From Phoma sp. XZ068 (taxonomy: Eukaryota > Ascomycota > Dothideomycetes > Pleosporales > Didymellaceae): a DNA stretch of 64,000 bases. Position numbers and translations under genes: made by a program. The stretch is from contig ML240445.1 in assembly GCA_004835665.1 (NCBI GenBank), positions 1,116,001 to 1,180,000 of the forward strand, read 5' to 3'. Of this stretch, positions 53,389-64,000 are shown piece by piece. Under the pieces are notes generated by a model that saw only the letters and a program-made list of their open reading frames with translations, did not search any database and was not told where the DNA came from. Position 1 is the stretch's first letter. Each line of letters starts with the position of its first letter.

Positions 53389-55648
53389 CTACTCCAACAC
53401 CTCGTGGATATTGAGGCGACGACGCTTTCCAGCCTCCCCCGGCGTATCTGGACGTTTATCTGCACTTGAACTCGACTCTCTTCGTCGCACACGCTCTCGG
53501 TCGCTGTCTGTGGTGCTCTGGCCGGTCGCAAGGTGGAGTGGTGAGCCTAGAGGAGCGGGCCCCGTGCGAATCGGAGGGAGTTGCAAGCCCTCGAGACGAG
53601 CCGGACGAGTGAGCTCGCGTAAAGGCTCAGAGGCTACGGATCCAGTTCGAGGAGCAGAAGCGTAAGCAGGAGCATGTGCTGCTGACTGTGGAGGGTGGTA
53701 GGTCGGGAAGTAGCTCGCTTCGTGGCCGGCAGTGGAAGAATAACCATAGGTTGGACTACTGGCGTAAGAGCTGGGACTGAAGTTTGGTAACGATGTGCGG
53801 ACTGACGAGAAGCTGAAAGAGTATGGCGAAGTAGGCGCGGAACTTGCCGACGATGGTGGTCGGGCTTGTTGTGGCGTGTAATGCCCGGTCCTCGCTGGAA
53901 GAGGCGTCGGTGCCGACATAGCCTGCGATACGTGAACGGGCGTTGGAGGCGCCAATTGCTGCGTTAAAAGAGGGGGGCCAAGAGGCCTAGATGGTGGTGT
54001 GCGCACGACCAGCGTGACAAAGTACAGCGACGTTTTGGCAAGGCGGATCTGTGTCTGGAGAGACTGGTACTGTCCATTGGCAAGGCGATAGCTCAGGAAG
54101 ATGGGCCTGTCCGTGAACCCTTGGCTGACGTGTTCGACATCTCGCTCTGCGACAGACTCCATCACTGAGCGCATTGGATCGTGCCCGATCGGTGTGATGG
54201 GCGCCATGTACGTCGGCTCGCGTTCGTCTCGCTCGTCCCGGAGGTCATTGCGCAACCGTTGCAAGCTTTCGTCTTGTCTCGGTTCGAGTAGCTCTCCCAG
54301 GTGTTTTCCTCCGACGCTTCCCAAAAAGGAAACCAAGTCTTGAAAAGCTTGGTTTGACTTTTGAATGACTAGGTCCAAGTTCAGGAACGCGACGGGCAAA
54401 GACTGGTACGCCAAATCCGGTCCCAACGCATGAGGTGCGGACACCCCACCATAACTGCCGACGCTCAGAGTACGGCCTCCGATGGATGATGCGACCACGT
54501 TCGGAATGCTATTGCCCCTTTGTGCAACCGTTGTACGGGGTAGATCGGCGACTCGACTCGAGTATGAGGCTGAGTAAGACGTTTGGTGCGCAAAGGATTC
54601 ACTTGACGGTGGAAGATTCGAAACCAGAGCCTGATCGGGCTGTTGTCTTCCATCGTCCTGTCTAGTGAAGTCTCTATCGTCTCTTAGTCGTGGTCTTCCT
54701 CGTTTCTTGTGTAGCACGTCCTTGCATGTATCCTGTTCGTTTCCAAGTCAGTTCCGATTTATCTCCAAGCTCGTAGCCTCCCTCGTGTCTAGGAATATTA
54801 GATACGAGATCGCTTACCTGTTTTCCAGACGCGACGCATCGCCCGCACGGCCGCTGAACGTCGCAGCTGAGATGCGCCTTCTTGCAGTTGACGCAAGCTG
54901 AGGCCACATGAGCTTTCGTTCGCCTTGCTGGTTTAGTTGGCCTGGCGGGTGGTGGTGCTATCATTGCTGTATGCTGCGTCTGAACCCCAGCGTGTTGCGC
55001 ACCGAGGACGTAAGGAGAAGCGCCGGTAGGTGGATAGCCATAAGCGTAGCCCTGTGGCGCTGGATGTGCGCTATACGATGCATGCTCAGTGGCATGTCCA
55101 GGCTGGTAGTGATGTGCTTGGTGGTGCGGATGGTGTCCACCAGGATACAGAGGCCTCTGCGGGTTGCCTTGGCTCGGTAATGGCTGCCGAGGATCGAACA
55201 AAGCTGAAGAAGGCGGCGGTAAAGGTAGACCCGCTTCGACCCTGTGTGGTGCACTTACTGTTGCAGGGTACTGAAGACGCTCGGATTCAACAGAACGTGC
55301 TGGGCGTTGGGTAGGAGAATGAGGCTCTGACATGGGAGGGGATGGGTAGCCTTGCTGTTCAGACCTGCTGGGACTGAACTGGGGGAAGAGCTTTGCCCGA
55401 CCGACTTCTGGCTCTGTAAGTCGCCCAAACGGCGTTGAGGGATGTGGGTTCGGACGCGGTAATGACAGACTCTGCATCGCTTGACCTACGCAACGCTCAA
55501 CCGCCGCACCAGCAGCGAAGTCACGATTAAGCGAGCAAATAGCTGAAGATTCTGACAGGTGCGCTGCCAGATGGATTGCGCTCTTGCCCCAGCCGTGATG
55601 CGAGTCAGTGTGTGAAGGACTGACGCTGATAGATGGAGTAGCCTGCAT
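53389..55648 (-). CDS. Zn2Cys6 transcriptional regulator with a PAS-like region
   Basis: Two exons: 54818-55648 and 53389-54732, with intron 54733-54817 (85 nt) inside the zinc cluster, giving 724 aa. The spliced cluster reads ACVNCKKAHLSCDVQRPCGR, then CVASGKQDTC and HKKRGRPRLRDDR, a strongly conserved fungal type. After it, residues such as AYQSLPVAFLNLDLVIQKSN and QAFQDLVSFLGSVGGKHLGE look like a PAS sensor fold, and TSLYFVTLVV is like its last strand. Pro/Ser/Tyr-rich segments flank both ends. The Zn2Cys6 plus PAS-like layout suggests a metabolic or signal sensor. About 5 kb of gene-free DNA lies upstream. Confidence 0.85.
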
Positions 55649-58600
55649 GATGACACAGGTAAGCTCACAGACAGCAGAGAAGGACGTGAGCAACGTCGAA
55701 GACGGGAAGCAGCGCAGGCGGCTCTGTTAACAAAAACAACAGGACATAGTCCGCTCGAAACTCCGCCTACATCCAGGTGCATCTGGCCTGTCGCAAGCAT
55801 GCATGCTTGTACCAAGCTTGAATGCAGGGGGCAGGAGGGTGGGGAGAGACAGGGTTCGTCAAGTACCTTTTTGATATTGCCCTCGAGCTACCGCAACATA
55901 TACTGCCCAACACTTCCTACGAACTCAAAGAAGGTTGCGAAAGACCTAGGCAACGTCGAATGTGTTAGGACGGGTCACGCTCAAGGTGATGAGGGGACTC
56001 CAGGTGGGACGTGAGGCGTTGGTGTTGAGAATGGGGGAGCCAATGAGCAGTAGACGACGTAGAAAGGCAGAGCAGGTTCTGCCCAGTCGGCGGAGAATCT
56101 CTAGTAATAACCACGATCGGGTATGGAGTTTCTGCTGGTAGCTGTTTGCGGAATCCCTGTTAACACCTGCAGAGGACGGACGATGGGCGTGAGACGGGGG
56201 CCACGATGTGTTCCGGGCAACGGGAGCAGGGGAGGGTACCTGTCGGGGACAACGACATGCTGGCCTCGTTCGGCTGATGGTTCTTCGACAAAAAGGTCTG
56301 CCGCTCTCCAGGACGGTCGATGCAGCCGCGGAAGTATGCACGGCAGCCGTGGCGTGGAGTGTGCATTGACATGGCGGGCTGGCGCTGGACTGGGGGCCCT
56401 GTCACTTGCACTGGCCCCCTGCTATCCGAACCGTCTTTGACCAGGGCCAGCTAACGGAGCCCTAGCGCCTGCTCTATGGCACCATTGTTTTGCAGCCGCC
56501 CGAGCAAACCTTGGGAACGAGGCAAAGCATAAAATGGCATCCTTAATGCGCATCGCGGCTGGCGCTTGGATGGCAGCGGCGCCGCCGCTGCACGCTGCTG
56601 AGAAGGAAGGCAAGGCGACCCGCCGGACGAGCCACGCCTCGAGTCCCTGGGGGAACAAGTTCCATCAATGGGCGCTGAACTTGGCCTCGCGAGCAGGCGC
56701 AGCAACGGCCGCGAGCTGGTGATGGCGAATTGTGGCTCTCCTGGCCAGTACCGCGACGCTGGTTCACGCTTGCATCTGTCACTTGGACATTCGGGCCTCA
56801 CAGGCCAACCACCGTCACCAGCACTGCGCAGCGCGCTCTGCGTGGGCCGTCTGCCGCACGCTGAACCTGCCTGCGGGCCCTCTTGTGCAGCTACCGAAAC
56901 CTTGTCCACAGGCGCGGCAAGGCCTGCTGTCGCAACAGCGACACCAAGCTTCCCCAATGGCGAACCCACCTCGTGTGAGCACTAGGTCCTAATGACGAGG
57001 CCTGGGAACGGACCCGCAGATGTGATCGACGCGGCCTCGCGGTTATGGCTTGACCTCCTGCGACATCATTTAAACATGATCGACTACAGAGAGTTTGCAC
57101 ATAATACACTCTGTATTATTGCGCTCGGCAGCATGAACCCGGGGCGACTGCACACTTGCGAGGCAATAGTACCCAGCCAGACGCGTGGGTGCCGAAAGCA
57201 TATGCAGCCTGCAGTCAGACAGCGTGTATTGCTTTGTTGGACGCGACCCGCAACGCCTGACGCCAAGCTGAGCCACAAGTCACTGGTGCTGAAAAGCCTC
57301 CAGAACACATGCGAGTGATGGATCTGGCAGATGCTGGTCCCGCATGGCTGGTGGATATAGGCCCCACTAGCTCTGTCCGCTTGCGTTTCTCGCCGACCTA
57401 TTCGCTGCCGCTCTACCTTCTGCACGGCCTTTGGCGTTCGTCGAAAGGCCGCACAGCGCCAGTGACATACATGCTTTTGAGTTATAGTGACCGGTTTCGA
57501 AACGACGTCGCTCGTGCCGAGTGTGACTTGCAGTCGCGTCAAACAACGGACTGGCTGCAGTAGAGACGATCCTGCATACAACCTGCAAAAGTTACGCCCC
57601 ATGGGCAGCGCTGTTTCCAATCGCCAATGCGATGCGCTAGCGGTGGCGTCCACTCTTCAATAAGATGTGCAGTCATTTTGTTGTTCGAAACCGCCAGAGG
57701 TATATTAGCTGGCTGCTATAGGACTGGGATGCGCTGCTTTGGGATGGCCAAACAAAAAACTCCGGTGGGTGATATCGATCTGAATTCGCCTTCCGTCGAA
57801 GATCGCCGCAAAGTGCCCGAGGAACCCTACCAGTATTGGCATTGCTGTTGCGGGGCCGGGTCTGAATTTGCAGCGGTGACACGCATAGCGCCTGGGGTAT
57901 AATGCAGGAGATAATGTGCTTTCTCATTGGAAATAATCGCTTTGACGTTCTATGTGACGTCCACATTCCATGAGGTTGTCAATAATGCAGCAATGTTAGT
58001 TGTCCAATAGCCTGTGCAGCAGTTCGCCAAGGGGCGCTCTTATTTTCTTCTAATTCAGGCAGATTGGCACGACAAAAATTGTCAGGCAGGCGCATTATCA
58101 ATACTAGCAGGAGTGTGATTGAAGGCCTGAAGGCGATTCTCACCGTTCATGCTGATGGATTACTCAAGCGTGAGTACTCGGTAAGCTCAACACGGCGTAG
58201 CGGGCCGGGGACCAACTCCGCCTAAGCCTACCACGGAACTCAGTTCACAATCGCAGGTCGAGAGGATGCGACCAGTCAGAAATGTTCATCGGCAGCCATT
58301 TGGAATCCACTCCTGCCTACCAACCGTGCACCCTTCTCCAGCTGAAAATGCACACTTTGTATACCGCATGTAGCAATCTCTGCGGCAAGAAGCGAGATTC
58401 GAGATGCAGGGGACAAGGTGCACCTGCATGACCGTTCCTCCTTCAACATATCCAGCCGACCAGCGGAGATTCAACCGCCCAGTCCTACTTCCGGCCGTAT
58501 CGCCCGCTCATCCCAGCTCGGCGGAAAATATAAGATCCTTCGGTTATCCTGCAGGACCCAGAAATACTGTCGGGGATCTTGTCGTTAACAGAAGGTCTTT

Positions 58601-60648
58601 ATATGACTCTCATCTCTCAGTACGATACTCCGAGACTACGGCCGCCGAAATCTGCTCATCGGCATGCGGGTAACTGGGACCTGCTGCGCTTCCCGCCGTG
58701 GCGGGCGCATCCGTTGTATCACATGGCCTATTGCGCCGAGGTCTCGAGATGCATGAGGCACACTTTATGGACGATCGGACATGAGCGTCCCTGCAGCATG
58801 CCCAGCAGCTCGACTTGATGTTCTCGAGACCAGGATGCGTGCTGCCGACAAGGGCAGACACGGATTGGACCGCAGGATCTACGAACCGGTGCCTGGGCTT
58901 CTGGACACGTCGTTTGTGCCAGGGGTGTTGCTATCGAAAAATCCTTGCACCATCCTCGATTTGCGACTGGGTGCGGGCCGAGTAGACGGCCTTTTAGGAT
59001 CATAGCACATGCCGACTTCCGTATACGTACATATCCCCCCCACCAACATCATGCATAGTCCACATGTAGCTCCTCTGGCGAAGCCTCAGAGGCTGATCCC
59101 TTGCGTGTCCTCATGCCCATCATCATCCATGTGAAACTAATCGGCCCCATCGCGGAACGAGAAATTTCCGTCTGTGATGCATCGCTGTATCCCGCCGTTA
59201 TTCCTGTCGACATGTGAGCCGCTGTCTACAGCCTTAAGCGAGACATTACCACGCCGCAAGTAGGAAAGGGTCCGCGGCCGCATCGTCCTCCTTGCTTGTT
59301 CGGAAACCGACAACGATTTTCATTGAAAAATGGGGCAGGGTTTGGCGAAGAGATTCCGTCCTACTACAACTGTGTGATGATATCAGAAAGCCGTTGAAAA
59401 TAACGTCAGGAAATTACGTTTGTGGCACGGGAGTACTGCAACAACTCATTGGCGGCTGGAATACCAAATTTTGCGATATTTGTACGACCAGTAGCTTGTG
59501 GCCACCGACCTCGTGCGCGAGTCACACAGAAGCGTGTTGTTGTTGCGCTGAGCTTATTGTGGCGGCTTCTAGAAGGTCGGGTAGGCCGCGCCCTCGACTC
59601 CACGTTGTTTTTTCATGTCTTACGAAGGGCGCTAAATAGACCTTGAACCGGTACACCATCAGGGCTGCCAGGTGGAGTCTCAATACGGGTAGCGCGGGCA
59701 ATTGTCCCGCTCGAAAAATCTCCTGGACGGATGACGTGCGTGCTGCCATGTGTCGATGCCTGCGTTGGGCATCGTGTAGCTGTCTGTCAATACGCGGTCG
59801 CCTGTCAAGTGTCAACTCTATCGCGTGTCGATAAAGCCGTAAACTCTATCTCGCGCCTTGCACTGGATGCTGCCAAGGCTACCACACTCGCCTGCAGCTT
59901 GTCTATCCAAATAAGCAGTCCGGTGGACAGCCACTGAAACCCAAAAAGCTTGGGCAATACTTTAGAGCTCATGTTGTGACCAGGAATTCGGTAATATCAA
60001 TTGGCCTGCAGGGCAACGATGTGCGAAGCCACTATTGACCTCATTTGCACAGCTCGTGTAAGGCATGGTCATGTGCATTGTATCTCCAAACCGCAGCACT
60101 GTGGCACAGTGCATTTACAGGACGCTTGCTGAGTATGGCATCGCCCGCGGAAGGCGCTTGACTGAGCTAATTTGTAATGTCTGAACAGTGGGTGCGAAAG
60201 CTGTTGAAGGCGCCAGCCGGTTCCAGCCCATTTGTAGGATCCAACAGCATGCGACTCTACGTCCGAGGCAGGTACAGATTCAATGCTAAATGTGGCACGG
60301 GAAACGCAACACCAAGATCCTGTGGGATCTTCGGTCGCTCTGCTTGCATCTAACCGATGAGATGAGGGCCTTAAAAAATGTGGTCTGATCTTGCAACACA
60401 TCGCACCGAGAAGGGTAATTGCAAATAATGTACTTGCCCTTGTTAAGTAAAGCCACGATCATCTCTACCGGTACGAAATACACACCGAGTAATTCGGCGG
60501 AACTCGATCGAGCCGCACGGAGCGCCAGCCACAACGTTCGCTAGCGTACGAGTCAAGTCAGTGAGCTACGGAAGACACGCTCCGTCAACCAGATAAAGTC
60601 TGTTTGATACATCTAGCTAGATTACGAGCCGGGTATTGAACAATGAAC
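55649..60648. other. Long gene-free stretch upstream of the PAS-type regulator
   Basis: 5.0 kb with no ORF that I accept on either strand, no repeat array and no tRNA-like element. Composition is close to that of the rest of the window (not AT-rich), so it is not a RIP relic. ORFs of 105-189 codons at 56451-56969 and 57084-57653 (minus) have codon use and residue mixes of random frames. The promoter-proximal 300-500 bp (55649-56150) belongs to the regulator, the far end is the 3' side of DBP10. Confidence 0.5.
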
Positions 60649-63423
60649 TCAAAACTTCCGCTTTTTCGACGGTCTGGCGTTCTTCTTTTGACGCTGCTCT
60701 TGGAGCTTGCGCTGCTTTTGCACAGCGTTGACGTCCTTGAGTTCGCTCTTGCCAGTGCCATCCTTGAACTTGCCAACGCGCTTTTCCTTGGCTTCCTGGA
60801 CCCTCTTCTTCTGCACCTCGTAGTCGTCGCGGTACTTGTCTGCCTCCTTGGGTGCTTTCTCTGCCTTGTGCTTGTAGTGTTGAGACTTTCCAGGTGCGCG
60901 CCCTGGGGCTTCCTGTTCACCAACACGTGGCATGCGACCCATCTTATTAGCTTTGCGCCAGTCGTCGAAACGACCACTGCGGAAACTGGCTGCGATCTTC
61001 TGACCACTTTCTCCGCGAATCATCTTCGCGCCCTTCGATCCGTCTTCGTCGTTGGCGCGAGCAACGTACTTCTTGGACTTCTTGTCCCATCTCATACGTG
61101 CCTTGCTTGCATCTGCGAAGCCCTGAATCTCATCGTTGACAAGCGACATCTCTGCTGATCTTGCAGCTGACACGAAGTTGTTGCCAGCGTCTCCACCGCT
61201 CACACCATATGCCTTCTCTTCTGCGTAGTTCTCCTTTGGCAGATAAGACATGAAGAACTCGCCCTCTCGGAAGTCATCGTTGGCGGGTTTGTTCGAAGTA
61301 GGCATAGACACCGATACTTCGAGTTCATCAGAGTCAGAGTCGTACGCGCCTGTATCAGCCGGGACATCACCGTCTGAGTCGACTTCCATCTTCTCCGTCT
61401 CGCCAGGCGCAGCGAGGCTTGCGACGGGTGCATCGTTCGCCCGTGCATTAGCCCTTTGCTTCTCCTGCTGCCTTTCAACCTGCACTCTTCTCCTGCGCAT
61501 GATCTCAGCGGTTTCACTTTGCGTTCCACGTCTTCCAATCTCGAAGACGGTTTCCGCTGGCCTGAAACCCTGAATCCTTTGCAACATCTTCTCTTTCTCC
61601 TGCAGCGCATCGTGAACCTCGTCTTTGAAGAGGACATGCGTATCAGCAAAATGGGGATTTGCAAGTAGTTCTTTCGTTCGGTGAACGCTCGGTGCGCTAG
61701 CTTGGTTGCGCGTTCTTTGATACTGTCTCTCACCCTTATCAGCCACACTCTGCAACAGCGCCAAGTCTTCATCGTCCGAGAGCTGCTTATTCACAACCTC
61801 GACAGATCCCTCTAGTTGATAGGGAGCCAGACTGCCGACGACGAAGTCTTCGGCGAAGTTCGCATCCTCGTTGGATCTGCCGACGAGTAGCCGTTGGCCG
61901 AGAAATAGCTGTAGATCCAACAGATAAGGGAGATCTACATGTCGACAGAGACTGTACGCCCAGCCCTTGCGCCCGGCACGAGCAGTTCGCCCAACTCTGT
62001 GTACGCAGATCTTCGGTTGCGATGGGAAATCGTAGTTGATGACATGATTGATATGAGGCATGTCAACACCACGTGCCGCAACGTCGGTAACAACAAGAAT
62101 ACGAGTAAGGCCAGAGCGGAACTCCTCAACGTGGGCTTTTCGTGCTGTCTGGTCCAAGTTACCATATACTGAATGTGGCGGTTAGCTGAAACTCAAAGAT
62201 TACCAAGGACAAGGTGTGGCTTACAATACGACACTGGGTAGCCGAGAGATTTGAGCAGTTCGGAGAGATACTCGACTCGATGTTTGGTAGCGGCGAAGAT
62301 GATGGTGGACTCGGCCACTGCGACGTCCTTTGCGGTGAACTGTTTACGTTTGCGCTTTGCGCCGACACTCAGGTTGCCTTCCTCCCTTCGCGCCTTCGAC
62401 GCCTCTGTCTCACCCGCTGGGACTTTGATGACCTGCTCTAGTAGGTACAGAAGCGCTCCGTCTCGGTCCCCGGATTTGATAGTGAAGTAAGCACTTTGCA
62501 GATCTGGAGAAATCTTGCTTTCGGCATCGAGTCGAATGAGCTTAGGGTCTTGCAGGCCTGCGCGCGCAAACTCCACAAGTGATTTAGGCAGAGTGGCACT
62601 AAACAGGAGTGTCTGTCTGGAGGTCGGCAAGGCATGAAGGATCTCCGCCAATTGTGCGGCAAAACCCATCTCGAACAAGCGGTCGGCTTCGTCGAAGCAA
62701 ATATATCTGACAGAGGACAAGTCCAAACCCATTTCCACCTTGAGATGCAGGAAACGACCGGGGGTGGCAATGATGATATCGGGGTTCGTAGTCATGGAGC
62801 TGAACTCTGCGATACTGTTAGTGGTAGTACTTGCACATGTGCCTTTGCAACTTACGCTCTTCCAAACTGTCACCACCGACCAGCAGGATTGTCCTAAGAT
62901 CTGTGCCACGACCAAACTCCTTGACAACCTTCAGCGTCTGCAGCGCAAGCTCACGAGAAGGCGACATGATGATTCCACGTGCGCCTACTTTCGCAGAGTG
63001 CGTCTTGAGCTTCTCGATCATGGGGATGACGAATGCAGCCGTCTTTCCGGAACCCGTTCTTGCCATGCCCACCACGTCTTCGCCTTGGAGTAGAAGCGGT
63101 ATCGCCTTGCGCTGAATCGGAGTGGCCATCTTGAATCCTTTCTGCGCAATAGCCTTCAAGAGCAGTGCGTTCAAGCCCATAGACTGAAAACCGCCGCCCT
63201 TCTTGCCTGTGCCCTTCACATTTGCAGCCTTTCGGTTCGAGGCAGCCTGCTTCGCAGCGATGAATGCCTCATCGTCTGACCCTCCGTCACTGCCAACATC
63301 CAGATTAATACCGAAATCTGCGCCAAAGTCGTTGCTCTGGCCTTCATTGTCTGACCCGGCGAGGTTGTCGAAAATGTCGAACTCGTTCTCGGAGAGCGCC
63401 GGCGAGGCTGCACGAGGAGCCAT
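60649..63423 (-). CDS. DBP10: DEAD-box RNA helicase Dbp10 (DDX54)
   Basis: Three exons: 62856-63423, 62225-62806 and 60649-62168; introns are 49 and 56 nt, giving 889 aa. Motifs: GGGFQSMGLNALLLKAI and TPIQRKAIPLLLQG (Q), ARTGSGKT (I), SPSRELALQT (Ia), TPGRFLHL (Ib), CFDEADRLF (II), FSATLP (III), VVTDVAARGVDMP (V), HRVGRTARAGRKG (VI). The linker GYPVSYLYGNLDQTARK is made at the second splice. The C-terminus has the Dbp10 family region (KYVARANDEDGSKGAK...) and ends in basic KKRKF. Dbp10 acts on 27S pre-rRNA and the peptidyl-transferase area of the pre-60S particle. Confidence 0.94.
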
Positions 63424-63669
63424 GATCCGTCGTTTGTAGGAGTGGTCGAGCGCGGCGTGCGAGACTTGACTGGCGGCGACGCCTGGTGAGTTCACAACAT
63501 CTCGAACGAAAAGAAATAAAGTGGGGCACAAACTCTTGGCGGTACCACTATCGCTAGTCATGTGGGGTCGCGGTGCAAAGAGGCAGGCGCGTTAGCGCGT
63601 TTTCGACGCGTCGCTCTTGCTGTTTCCCCTCCACATCTGCCTCCGCATCAGATCCGCCACCAGGCGACA
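63424..63669. promoter_or_regulatory. Shared divergent promoter DBP10 / RFA2
   Basis: 246 bp between divergent ATGs. ACGCGT-like G1/S (MCB) elements, typical of yeast replication genes, are only loosely matched: TTAGCGCG at 63591 and TCGACGCGTCG at 63602. The latter contains a perfect ACGCGT core. Confidence 0.5.
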
Positions 63670-64000
63670 ATGAGTATGTGCCCTCTCCTCTGTCTGCGCT
63701 GGAGCCCATGTGCTGATTGTTCTAGGTTATAACAACTACGAGACGTCGTACACGTCGTACGGCGCTGGCGGTGGTGCTGGCGGCGGTGGCTTCATCCCTG
63801 GTGATGGCAGCCAGCAAAGCCCCGGCGGGCGAAAGGACCAGCAGCAAGACTCACTCCGTCCTGTCACGATCAAGCAGATCCTAGATGCTCAGCCTGATGC
63901 TGGAGGCGATTCCTTCAAAATCGACGGTCATGTTGTTTCTCAGGTATGAAATGCCGTCGTAACCGCCTACAACAGTAGCTAATACCAGTCACAGCTCACC
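63670..64000 (+). CDS. RFA2: Replication protein A subunit 2 (RPA32), 5' part
   Basis: Exon 1 is only four bases (63670-63673, ATGA). The first intron is 63674-63725, exon 2 is 63726-63943, the second intron 63944-63994, and exon 3 starts at 63995 and leaves the window. The start reads MSYNNYETSYTSYG followed by GGGGFIPGDGSQQSPGG, the N-terminal phosphorylation region of RPA32. Then comes SLRPVTIKQILDAQPD, the start of its OB fold. RPA binds single-stranded DNA in replication and repair. The rest of the OB fold and the winged helix lie beyond the edge. Confidence 0.92.

Noticed and set aside
56451..57653. ORFs of 172 and 189 codons on the minus strand in the gene-free stretch
   Set aside because: Random-frame residue mix, no splice-linked partners and no family likeness.
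1..64000. tRNA, rRNA or snRNA genes
   Set aside because: I scanned for B-box-like GGTTCGA-type words with fitting A boxes and found none; a covariance-model search would be decisive.

Overview
The window is nuclear DNA of a filamentous ascomycete (Pezizomycotina, probably Dothideomycetes by overall gene style; this is inferred from gene content, not from any search). The evidence is genes on both strands split by very short GT-AG introns (about 43-115 nt, most 44-60), Zn2Cys6 regulators, two HET-domain genes, an AflR-type regulator, a CCH1 calcium channel, a CLR4/DIM-5 type H3K9 methyltransferase, and an AT-rich tract that looks RIP-mutated. Where possible I rebuilt the spliced models by joining reading frames at GT/AG borders.

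Layout. 1-2.1 kb: a HET gene running off the left edge. 2.3-6.8 kb: housekeeping genes in divergent pairs (HAD phosphatase / TTC1-like TPR protein, VPS24 / SBA1). 7.1-14.6 kb: a two-zinc-finger transcription factor, an mpaB-like oxygenase, a bacterial-style papain-fold peptidase and a small membrane protein. 14.8-18.2 kb: RRP1, then an AT-rich relic, then the H3K9 methyltransferase, whose chromodomain is hidden in two short exons. 18.7-24.5 kb: epoxide hydrolase, a type I membrane protein, a secreted HSP70-fold-like protein and a small mitochondrial protein. 24.7-40.6 kb: CEF1, a small Ser-rich protein, a repeat-rich gene-poor stretch, CCH1 (8 exons, about 2,152 aa) and a WHIM/PHD chromatin protein. 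40.6-48.2 kb: an accessory island with tandem repeats, a kinase flanked by two diverged copies of a segment that includes the 3' end of a HET gene, the intact HET gene, and an AflR-like regulator. 48.3-51.7 kb: DBP4 and a DNAJC8/Spf31-like gene, divergent. 53.4-60.6 kb: a Zn2Cys6 regulator followed by about 5 kb with no recognisable gene. 60.6-64 kb: DBP10 and the 5' part of RFA2, divergent.

How the genes relate. Three nucleolar ribosome-biogenesis genes (RRP1, DBP4, DBP10) and two splicing-related genes (CEF1, Spf31-like) are scattered through the window. They sit among regulators and lifestyle genes rather than in one cluster, and I see no complete secondary-metabolite cluster. The most unusual areas are the HET/kinase island (41.2-46.5 kb), the AT-rich tract touching the H3K9 methyltransferase gene, and the secreted HSP70-like protein.
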